Source of the DNA: Paenibacillus pabuli
Lineage (GTDB): Bacteria; Bacillota; Bacilli; Paenibacillales; Paenibacillaceae
DNA length: 64,000 nucleotides
Direction: 5' to 3'
Assembly (NCBI RefSeq): GCF_023101145.1
Contig: NZ_CP073714.1
Location: 5,270,001 to 5,334,000, forward strand
The notes under the pieces are model-generated. The model was given only the letters and a program-made list of their open reading frames with translations, did not search any database and was not told where the DNA came from. The translations under genes were made by a program, and so were the position numbers. How positions within the stretch are numbered: position 1 is the stretch's first letter; each line of letters begins with the position of its first letter. Shown piece after piece: positions 15,411 through 22,199 of this stretch.

Positions 15411-15536
15411 TTAGAGCCAGAAAGATTTAGTGATGATGACGAGCAGGATGAAGAGTACCAGAATTGCGGCAGTGGAAGTACAAATACCGGTTCCTACTCC
15501 TCCAACATTATTACAACCGTATCCAACTTCACTCAT
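15411..15536 (-). CDS. YjcZ-family sporulation protein (41 aa)
   Basis: A 41-residue protein, MSEVGYGCNNVGGVGTG followed by the helix AAILVLFILLVIITKSFWL, sharing the AILVLFILLVII core with the paralogue at 1966-2097. The ribosome site AAAGGAGG is perfect with 8 nt spacing. It differs from the paralogue by two Cys residues in the head. A GC-rich hairpin CCGCTGA / TCAGCGG at 15352-15369 follows, without a clear T-run. Confidence 0.87.
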   Translation of the reverse strand: MSEVGYGCNNVGGVGTGICTSTAAILVLFILLVIITKSFWL

Positions 15537-15650
15537 TTGATTGGCCTCCTTTGAATTTCAAGGTATGCCATAACATATGTCGATTATAACAGTAATGACC
15601 GGGCTATCCGGCAAGCTCAAAGGCCCAATCATTGTTAGTTCTTCTTTAAA

Positions 15651-16325
15651 TTATTTCGAAGGAATGACTTGGATATTCACATCATGTTCCGGTACTCCAC
15701 GATAAATGTCTGCTGTATTTCCCTTATCCAGGACAATCAAACGAGTACGCGTATCGTTTCTGGACGCCAAGACCACTTGACCATCCGGGGCAATACAATA
15801 GGCGATTGGAATTGAAATTTCACTGTCACGATATGAACCGTCCGCATGGCTGGTCCCCATAACAAAACATTGATTTTGTATCGCCATCTGCCGCGCTTTT
15901 TCAATCCACTCTGTATACTGCTCTTCACTGAACATCCCTACACCAATGGAATGCATAATTATATCCACTCTGCCAATATTCTCGTTGCGAAAACCTTGCA
16001 GCACCAATTCGTCACATAACAACGACCCTATAGTCCATTCCTGTTCCTTAACTACCACAGCTGTGGTATATTTCGCTTTCTCCAATACAGTCTCCCCAGC
16101 CTTGTTAATGATGATTGAACGGTCCTTGGGACGTTCATCCAACCTGCGATGACCTGATACAATCATCGTTCCATATGCAGCTGCCAGACGACTGGCCTCC
16201 TCCACGTTCTGATTCAGATAGCCTTCTGGATAGAGCAGTATATCCGCTTCCGGATATTGTTTCAATTCCGCTTCCAACTGCAGCAATTGTTGTTCTAACC
16301 TGGGTTGTCCAATAATAATCTTCAA
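15651..16325 (-). CDS. Carbon-nitrogen hydrolase (nitrilase) family protein
   Basis: A 224-residue nitrilase-superfamily enzyme. The catalytic triad can be placed at E34 (YPEG), K83 or K85 (EKAKY) and C104 (LLCDEL), with GTSHADGS near residue 157. The family hydrolyses non-peptide C-N bonds of amides or N-carbamoyl compounds; the substrate is not evident. The start is TTG at 16325, with GGGGGAG five nt upstream; an in-frame ATG at 16343 would place that ribosome site inside the gene. The protein is shorter than most nitrilases (about 260-300 residues), so loops are reduced. It is monocistronic after a terminator hairpin. Confidence 0.82.
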   Translation of the reverse strand: MKIIIGQPRLEQQLLQLEAELKQYPEADILLYPEGYLNQNVEEASRLAAAYGTMIVSGHRRLDERPKDRSIIINKAGETVLEKAKYTTAVVVKEQEWTIGSLLCDELVLQGFRNENIGRVDIIMHSIGVGMFSEEQYTEWIEKARQMAIQNQCFVMGTSHADGSYRDSEISIPIAYCIAPDGQVVLASRNDTRTRLIVLDKGNTADIYRGVPEHDVNIQVIPSK

Positions 16326-16344
16326 CGTATCTCCCCCATTCATA

Positions 16345-16386
16345 ATAAAAGCCGGTTCATACCTGAATCAGGTACGAAACCGGCTT
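16345..16386 (-). terminator. Terminator between the 56-aa gene and the nitrilase
   Basis: AAGCCGGTT / AACCGGCTT with an inner ACCTGA/TCAGGT pair, then TTTTATTAT on the minus strand. It ends the small secreted-peptide transcript just before the nitrilase ribosome site. Confidence 0.78.
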
Positions 16387-16494
16387 AAAGGCTGGACAAG
16401 CAGGCCTCCTGCTCATCCACTCACTTCAAGAGTAATTGTCTTTAACTTATCGCTCCGTCTAACAATTACTTTTACAGTTTAAAATGATATGTAG

Positions 16495-16665
16495 TTAGGA
16501 ATTTCTGTGTTCAATTCTATCATAGATCTCCTGCCCATCATAACCCTGATCTGAAGCTATATCTTTCGCAAAAAGCACCATATCACCAGTCGCAGCTGAA
16601 TTTGTTCCCAGCGCCCCCACAACCACCGCAAGCGGGTATAGCAAAATGGTCAGAGCTTTCCTCAT
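16495..16665 (-). CDS. 56-aa putative secreted peptide
   Basis: A 56-residue open frame with an excellent ribosome site (AGGAGGTGAGGAT before ATG). The N-terminus MRKALTILLYPLAVVVGALG looks like a signal peptide or membrane helix with a basic start. The remainder is polar and acidic (AATGDMVLFAKDI, then DQGYDGQEIYDRIEHRNS). It lies 83 bp after the methyltransferase and is followed by a terminator. I recognise no family. A secreted signalling or bacteriocin-like peptide is possible but unproven; a small membrane protein is the alternative. Confidence 0.6.
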   Translation of the reverse strand: MRKALTILLYPLAVVVGALGTNSAATGDMVLFAKDIASDQGYDGQEIYDRIEHRNS

Positions 16666-16748
16666 ATCCTCACCTCCTCTTCCGATTATCGGTAATTATG
16701 GTGTGATCATCCTAATAATACGATGAAAAGAGAAGTAAGTTTCAATTT

Positions 16749-18305
16749 TTATATACATTCGAAGCCTTTCAGCAGATCCATTGCTTCCTCATGATCAGGC
16801 TCCAGAGCCAACACTTTCCTTGTGTAAGCCAACGTTTCTTCTTCCAGTTCAAGTTCATAACAGCACACCGCCAAGTCGTAAAGCACAGCTGAATTCTGTT
16901 TTTTCGAATCAGCATCTAACGACATTTCCAGAAACCGTTTGGCATCCTCATACATATACATTCCGTATAACAGCTGACCTGCAAGAAACGCCACATCCCC
17001 TCGCTGCTCCATTACATAATATGAAGACCACATGATGTGGATTCCAGACTGAATATCAAGCATTTCCTCATCGCTAGCATCCGGCAAAAGACTCGAAATC
17101 CGGTTGGCACAATGGATCAAAAATTCAGCATCATACCCGCCCAGACGCCAGAACGGTAAAATCTGCTTCAGATCCATCCGCTCTACCTGATGATCCATCC
17201 ATTCTTTCATACTGAAAAAATCATCGGGTCCAAAACGTTCAACAAATCGATGATACGCCAGCCGGGTATTCACGTAACCCAAAGGTTCGTCTACCATCAA
17301 CATACATCCAACGTTTAGATCTTTATAATGATGTGTTGTAAAACGAGTATGGGCTCCTTGCTGTTCCAATACGTATTGAATGGCATGATAATTCGCCGTT
17401 AAAGAAAAGCTCCCATGGAGTACAAATTCAGGCGGTTCGGCAAACTTCCAGTTGTCCAGTCGATGGTCCCCTTTGTCCGCAGTAATCAAAACATATCCAC
17501 ACTCGGATAGGTTGTTCAACCGTTCGAGACAGGACAGACCCATTGCCGGGAACAAAATGTGCGAATCCTCCAACTCTTTCCGGTACAGCGCGATAAGATC
17601 CTGATACGGATAGTTCTCTGCACTGTACTCAGGTGCACGGCGGTATTGATAACTCAGTGTCATGTTTTCCAGCAAAACGGCAGGTTCAGATTGAAGAGAA
17701 GGTTCAGGAGATTGAATGTTCACATCACACTCGTAGATCTCACCCTCACCGACATAAATTAACTCCTGTGGAATGCTGTCAAAAAAATAGTTGGCAATCA
17801 GCAGCATTGGCTGTTTCAGATCGCCCGGTCGAATCATTGTACCCGACACGACCAGATTCAACTCGGTATCCTGCACAGCGTCAAAACGTGCAAAATCCAG
17901 TATCCCTTGGTCAATAAAAGGTTGCATGGACGGATGCTCTCTCCAACCCAACACATTATCTTCGACCAGATCGGTCATTACATATCGAAAAGCAGGCAGC
18001 TTCACGCCTGCAAAATCTTTCAACTCACTCAATTTGAAAAGAATTTGGTGTGCCAAGCGCCCTACGCCCGCTCCAAGTTCCAGAATGGTCACTGTCTCGT
18101 CCGTCTTTCCTTTGCCGGCGAGATCCTGAAGTAAACCAAAAATCATTTCTGCATACGCCGTTGCAATCATGGGGTTACTCGTTATGTATTGCGGAACCTG
18201 ATTCTCTGTCCAGGCGTGCAGCCCTTTCTGTTCATAATATGCCCGCTGCCAGTCCCATACCGGAGCCTCACTGAAGCGGAATCGTTGTCCTTCGTTTTGC
18301 ATCAT
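16749..18305 (-). CDS. MidA-like SAM methyltransferase with C-terminal TPR-like tail
   Basis: A 518-residue protein. The first part has a SAM-binding Rossmann fold, with motif I as ILELGAGVGRLAHQI (about 73-87) and NYFFDSIPQELIYV resembling the NE-LLDALP block of MidA/NDUFAF7 enzymes, which methylate a protein arginine. The C-terminal hundred residues contain helical pairs such as YEDAKRFLEMSLDAD and EETLAYTRKVLALEPDHEEA, the pattern of tetratricopeptide repeats that bind partners. The target is unknown. It appears monocistronic, upstream of the 56-aa gene, and is preceded by a weak ribosome site (AGGT, 9 nt). The fusion is unusual for MidA homologues. Confidence 0.72.
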   Translation of the reverse strand: MMQNEGQRFRFSEAPVWDWQRAYYEQKGLHAWTENQVPQYITSNPMIATAYAEMIFGLLQDLAGKGKTDETVTILELGAGVGRLAHQILFKLSELKDFAGVKLPAFRYVMTDLVEDNVLGWREHPSMQPFIDQGILDFARFDAVQDTELNLVVSGTMIRPGDLKQPMLLIANYFFDSIPQELIYVGEGEIYECDVNIQSPEPSLQSEPAVLLENMTLSYQYRRAPEYSAENYPYQDLIALYRKELEDSHILFPAMGLSCLERLNNLSECGYVLITADKGDHRLDNWKFAEPPEFVLHGSFSLTANYHAIQYVLEQQGAHTRFTTHHYKDLNVGCMLMVDEPLGYVNTRLAYHRFVERFGPDDFFSMKEWMDHQVERMDLKQILPFWRLGGYDAEFLIHCANRISSLLPDASDEEMLDIQSGIHIMWSSYYVMEQRGDVAFLAGQLLYGMYMYEDAKRFLEMSLDADSKKQNSAVLYDLAVCCYELELEEETLAYTRKVLALEPDHEEAMDLLKGFECI

Positions 18306-18452
18306 GGGTTGAAAACCTGCTTTCCATTCATAATTTCATCAACATTTCGAACTTTCAATTCCATGTTCCCACAGACCGTTCCCTTAATCTCTAACGCATT
18401 ATATCATAAACAAAGCAGATCAAATGAAATATACAGTGCGCTTCCGTAGAAA

Positions 18453-18478
18453 GAAAAAACTGCCTTTCTCAAGGCAGC
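18453..18478 (-). terminator. Terminator of the 141-aa gene
   Basis: CTGCCTT / AAGGCAG with a 4-nt loop and six T on the minus strand, about 75 bp after the stop at 18550. Confidence 0.85.
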
Positions 18479-18549
18479 ATTAGTCTTTTTGTAGTCTTTT
18501 ATGATAGATGGCTTATCTGTAACCGAACGTTTTGCAAGGGCGCTCAACG

Positions 18550-18975
18550 TTAGTCCGAATATAAAACTCCGTCAAAGTTTTCAGGACCTACACGAATCGT
18601 ACCCAGCAAGTTAGAACTGACAAATGCCGTGTAAGTCAATTGAGGTGTAATTGGTGGATTGAAATCATCCGCAGAGAACGTAATAACCTGAGGAGCCAGA
18701 ATGCTCAGGTTGAATGTAGAGGTTGCAGAATAAATAACCGGATCCGTAGCTACAGTGCCCCTTACAATCGTTATCGTTATTCCCACGAGTGCCAATGGAA
18801 GTTGTACAGAAACAGTTCCTTTGAATTGCACCCGTGGATTTGCACCAATGCCTGCAGTAGTGACAAGCCCAATCTGACCAAATAATTGAGGCGTGTTAAC
18901 AACAAGGATCGGTATTGCAATGGAGCCAGCCAAACTGGCATTCTGCGACGTTCTTGCATCAATAAATTGACTCAT
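18550..18975 (-). CDS. Beta-rich hypothetical protein (possible spore/exosporium surface protein)
   Basis: A 141-residue protein with almost entirely beta-strand, hydroxyl-rich composition (for example TVSVQLPLALVGITITIVRG and ATSTFNLSIL). It has no Lys-rich patches, no signal peptide and no cysteines. The pattern recalls the jelly-roll exosporium proteins of Bacillus spores, but similarity is only in style, so the function is open. A strong ribosome site AAGGAGG lies 8 nt before the ATG. It is monocistronic with its own terminator. Confidence 0.55.
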   Translation of the reverse strand: MSQFIDARTSQNASLAGSIAIPILVVNTPQLFGQIGLVTTAGIGANPRVQFKGTVSVQLPLALVGITITIVRGTVATDPVIYSATSTFNLSILAPQVITFSADDFNPPITPQLTYTAFVSSNLLGTIRVGPENFDGVLYSD

Positions 18976-19252
18976 GGAATCTACCTCCTTCTATCCGAGA
19001 TATGATAGTATATGTGAGATTTGAGATATGGCATGGACAGACACTTATAATTGGAAAAAAGGGCATACCAGAAAGACACTGCCCGCATTGTTGCAGCAGC
19101 GTCTTTCTCAATAGATATCAAATTCCCTTTCTTCACTCCTCTTCGTTCATTTTTCGAAGTTCCGTTCGTTTTCCGTCATTTTCTCTTTTAATAATCACTG
19201 GAATTAGGATAAATAAACAGGACTTTCTCCTCTATCTAGATTATAAAAAGAC
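18976..19252. other. Gene-free interval upstream of the 141-aa gene
   Basis: About 280 bp without a supported gene. It contains one hairpin, AGAAAGAC / GTCTTTCT at 19070-19108, with an inner GC-rich pairing. It may be a leader element of the 141-aa gene or a transcription stop for readthrough from the tRNA pair. Otherwise I see nothing. Confidence 0.45.
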
Positions 19253-19284
19253 AGAAAAAAACCCTTGCTGTGCAAGGGTTTTGA
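19253..19284 (-). terminator. Terminator of the tRNA pair
   Basis: ACCCTTGC / GCAAGGGT with a 3-nt loop and seven T on the minus strand, immediately after tRNA-Ile2. Confidence 0.88.
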
Positions 19285-19289
19285 GAATA

Positions 19290-19363
19290 TGGGCCCTACA
19301 GGACTCGAACCTGTGACCAATCGGTTATGAGCCGACCGCTCTAACCAACTGAGCTAAGGGCCC
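19290..19363 (-). tRNA. tRNA-Ile2 (anticodon CAT, lysidine type)
   Basis: A 74-nt tRNA without encoded CCA. The anticodon loop CTCATAA gives CAT. The body (TTAGCTCAGTTGGTTAGAGC, then ACAGGTTCGAGTCCTGT) matches Bacillales tRNA-Ile2 rather than elongator tRNA-Met, so the wobble C is expected to be changed to lysidine by TilS to read AUA. It is co-transcribed behind tRNA-fMet. Confidence 0.88.
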
Positions 19364-19419
19364 TGAACAAAAATGTATAACGTTCAGATGATGGCTGTAA
19401 ATCATCCAGTAAAACTAAA

Positions 19420-19493
<74 letters not shown>

Positions 19494-19525
19494 TCAGTAA
19501 GAAATATTAAAACAGCGACTTAATT

Positions 19526-19555
19526 AATATACACCATCCCATCCATATAAGTCAA
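19526..19555 (-). promoter_or_regulatory. Promoter of the tRNA-fMet/tRNA-Ile2 unit
   Basis: Minus-strand TTGACT, 18-nt spacer, TATATT, about 33 bp upstream of tRNA-fMet. Confidence 0.75.
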
Positions 19556-19789
19556 GGGGTAATGTTAGGGAATAAAACGTACGCCATATCGCCCCTTTTT
19601 TGAACGATATACTTCCACTTCTGTTGGCTCGTTATGACCGTAAATCCATCCATCCTGCTCCATCCGTTTTGCAAGACACCCTGCCTGAAATTTGGTTGCA
19701 TACAATTTGCTGAAATAAACCCAGTGCATTCCACTCGTCCTTTCTTGAAGTCATCATTTATCCCTGCTTTTGTAGAATACCCCAATTTC

Positions 19790-19828
19790 ATAAAATTAGC
19801 CGCCGAAGATATAAATCTCCAGCGGCTG
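19790..19828 (-). terminator. Terminator of the five-gene ABC operon
   Basis: AGCCGC / GCGGCT with inner GAGAT/ATCTTC pairing, followed by AATTTTAT on the minus strand. It lies 32 bp after the solute-binding protein stop. The tail is short of pure T, so efficiency is uncertain. Confidence 0.6.
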
Positions 19829-19860
19829 GACTTATCAATTTATTACAAGATCATCTCACC

Positions 19861-21312
19861 TTATTGAAATGTGGCTTTAGGGTTCTTTTTCAACTTCTCC
19901 AGCATTTCATTTCCTTTGGCTGCCCATTCACCAAGCGCTTCTTTTGGTGTCTTTTTATTCTCAAGCACTTGATTGAAATATTCCATGCCCTTGTCATTTA
20001 CTTGCCACAAGTTCGGCATTTTTTGATACATTTTATCCAAGTTGGTATTGGTTGGTGGTACAGGTTTCAGTGTGTAGAACGCCTGGATATTGTAATCCAA
20101 TCCATCCTTCGGTTTAATGAAGCTCTTCCGGGATACCATCTCATAGCTGCTTCGCGCTTTGATCTTCGCCCAGTCTTCACTGTTCATATACTTGATCAAT
20201 TCCCATGCATCTTCAGGGTTTTGAGCTGAACTGTTAATGGCCATGAGGTTGCTCAGATAAATATTGCCGCCGATTTCTGGTGCCTCCGGATGAACTGGAG
20301 GTGTGACAACATCCCACTCTACCTTTGTAAAGTCTTTCATTTTATCAGCATTTTTATTAGCATCAATCAATTGATTAATGTAGCTGTAATCTCCGATTAC
20401 CATGGCTGTTTTGCCACTCAGGAACAGATCGCCCGTAAGTGGATTGTAGCGTCCGCTCTCATCCTGATCCTGCGGCTCATCCCCTTTAGGGATGACTTTA
20501 TCGAGGGCAAGCTTGCTAATGGTACTCCATACTTTCTCCCATTGAGGGGAATCGACGGTCATTTTCTCTGCTTTGTCATCAAAAATTTTCAGCTGCAGAG
20601 AGTTAGAATACTGTGACATCGTATAGTATGGGGAACCGCCTTGATAAGTACTGAAGGAGAAACCAAACACGTGATCTTTTCCTTCACCCTTGGTAAGACG
20701 GGTACCCAGGTTGAAAATATCATCCCAAGTCATATTATCCGTTGGAGGCTCCACGCCTGCCTTCTCAAACATACCCTTGTTGTAGAACAACGCCGAAGAG
20801 GAGAACGTTGGTGTCAAAGCGTAGATGCTCTGATCTCCCAAATCCTTGATGCCTTCGAGAACACTTGGCACAATATCCGAAGTATCAAACTTATCTTCCT
20901 GCATCAGTGGGTCCAGTTGTTTCACCATGTTTTCCTGAATTAACGACTTAACTGTCGCCGTATCAGCCACGATGACGTCTACCGGGTTATCCCCTGTCAT
21001 AATCTTCTTCAAACTTTCCATCGTATCCGGAACGTCCTGCTGTTCTTCCTGGTTACCATACCCGTACATGCTACCCTGATCAACAGCAGGTACAACTTCA
21101 ATTGTAATATTCGGATGAGTCAATTCAAAAGCATCGGTAAACTGCTGACGGAAATAGCTGTCATCCTGGCCCCCCCATAACGTCGCTACACGCAGTACAC
21201 GCTGCTCGTTATCCTTGGACTCACTCGCTGTGCACCCCGCAAGCAGCGGTAATGCCAGACTGGCTGTAGCCAGTACGGCCAGCACCCGTTTTCCCCAAAA
21301 CCTGTTCTTCAT
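19861..21312 (-). CDS. ABC extracellular solute-binding lipoprotein (family 1 type)
   Basis: A 483-residue lipoprotein. The signal peptide ends in the lipobox LLAGC with C27 as the lipid-modified residue. The mature part has the two-lobe sugar/oligosaccharide-binding fold: TLWGGQDDSYFRQQFTDAF near the N-terminus, GDNPVDVIVADTATV, and a C-terminal NPEDAWELIKYMNSEDWAK segment, all typical of family 1 solute-binding proteins. It is the last gene of an operon whose permease is FtsX-type, not the usual MalF/MalG pair, which is odd. The substrate is unknown; it might serve as a sensor or partner rather than importer. Confidence 0.88.
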   Translation of the reverse strand: MKNRFWGKRVLAVLATASLALPLLAGCTASESKDNEQRVLRVATLWGGQDDSYFRQQFTDAFELTHPNITIEVVPAVDQGSMYGYGNQEEQQDVPDTMESLKKIMTGDNPVDVIVADTATVKSLIQENMVKQLDPLMQEDKFDTSDIVPSVLEGIKDLGDQSIYALTPTFSSSALFYNKGMFEKAGVEPPTDNMTWDDIFNLGTRLTKGEGKDHVFGFSFSTYQGGSPYYTMSQYSNSLQLKIFDDKAEKMTVDSPQWEKVWSTISKLALDKVIPKGDEPQDQDESGRYNPLTGDLFLSGKTAMVIGDYSYINQLIDANKNADKMKDFTKVEWDVVTPPVHPEAPEIGGNIYLSNLMAINSSAQNPEDAWELIKYMNSEDWAKIKARSSYEMVSRKSFIKPKDGLDYNIQAFYTLKPVPPTNTNLDKMYQKMPNLWQVNDKGMEYFNQVLENKKTPKEALGEWAAKGNEMLEKLKKNPKATFQ

Positions 21313-21333
21313 CTCCCAATTCCCCCTCTAAAA

Positions 21334-22197
21334 TTATCTTGGCGGTGTAATGACAATACGTTCACCGTCAAATTCCAATGTGGCACGATTATCGATGGAC
21401 AATGCCTCGAGATACTCCTTGGGCACCTGAAGCCGTCCCGCCCGGTCTATAATGACAAAAGCTTCATGAATATCCGGGGCTCCCGCCTCCGACAAGCCAT
21501 GTTCGTCATCCAGATTCGGATTGCGCTTCACAAACTCGGTGCTGGTCAAGCCGTCCCGGATCGCGACGATCCGGTCCACCTTGCCAGCGAGGGTTAGATC
21601 ATGAGTAACAATTACAATCGTAACCCCGAGCTCCTTGTTCATTTTGCGGAAAATGCCCATGATGGTATCACAGGTCTCCGAGTCCACCGAACCTGTCGGC
21701 TCGTCAGCAAGCAGCAGCTTGGGGCGATTCGATAACGAGATCGCAATCGCCACCCGCTGCTGCTCCCCACCGGACAATTGATGCAGCTTGTTGTGCATCC
21801 GATCCTTCAGTCCAACCCACTCCAGCAGCTGCATGGCATAAGCACGATCGCGCTTGCCTCCCAAAATCATGGGCGTTTCCACATTTTCCAGTGCTGTGAG
21901 GTATGGCAGCAGGTTACGACCGTTATTTTGCCAAATGAACCCTACAGTATGACGTTTGTACTCGACCAATTGGGCATCCGTCATTTTCAGCAAATCCCAA
22001 TCCCCGACAACGGCAGTACCGGCTGTTGGACGATCCAGTCCACCCAGAATGTTAAGCAATGTGGATTTGCCGCTACCACTGTTACCGATAATGGCCATCA
22101 TTTCACCCTGATTGACAGTCAGATTGAGACCTTGAAGGGCAACGACTTCCACATCGCTGGATTTAAAAATTTTGACAAGTCCTTCGCATTGGATCAC
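21334..22197 (-). CDS. ABC transporter ATPase (LolD/MacB type) with AbrB-like C-terminal tail
   Basis: An ATPase of 287 residues. Walker A is GNSGSGKST (38-46); the Q loop FIWQNNGRNL, signature LSGGEQQRVAIA, Walker B LLLADEPTGS and H loop IVTHD are intact. The last 45 residues (AFVIIDRAGRLQVPKEYLEA onward) resemble a swapped-hairpin AbrB/SpoVT-type domain, an addition not usual for this family. The start is GTG at 22197 with AGGAGAGG upstream; it begins 2 bp after the permease stop, indicating coupling. It pairs with the permease at 22200-25106. It is the second of two ATPases in the operon. Confidence 0.85.
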   Translation of the reverse strand: MIQCEGLVKIFKSSDVEVVALQGLNLTVNQGEMMAIIGNSGSGKSTLLNILGGLDRPTAGTAVVGDWDLLKMTDAQLVEYKRHTVGFIWQNNGRNLLPYLTALENVETPMILGGKRDRAYAMQLLEWVGLKDRMHNKLHQLSGGEQQRVAIAISLSNRPKLLLADEPTGSVDSETCDTIMGIFRKMNKELGVTIVIVTHDLTLAGKVDRIVAIRDGLTSTEFVKRNPNLDDEHGLSEAGAPDIHEAFVIIDRAGRLQVPKEYLEALSIDNRATLEFDGERIVITPPR

Positions 22198-22199
22198 GT

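Noticed and set aside
16495..18305. Rap-Phr type quorum-sensing pair (TPR protein plus small secreted peptide)
   Set aside because: The TPR-like protein is a methyltransferase fusion, not a Rap protein; only the layout recalls Rap-Phr.
19290..19363. tRNA-Met (elongator) reading of the CAT tRNA
   Set aside because: The body matches Bacillales tRNA-Ile2 more closely, especially TTAGCTCAGTTGGTTAGAGC and the T arm; the initiator features are in the neighbouring tRNA.
19552..19791. 79-codon minus-strand ORF between the tRNA pair and the ABC operon
   Set aside because: It has no ribosome site, starts just after the operon terminator, and its end overlaps the tRNA promoter. It may be a remnant, but I cannot support a gene.
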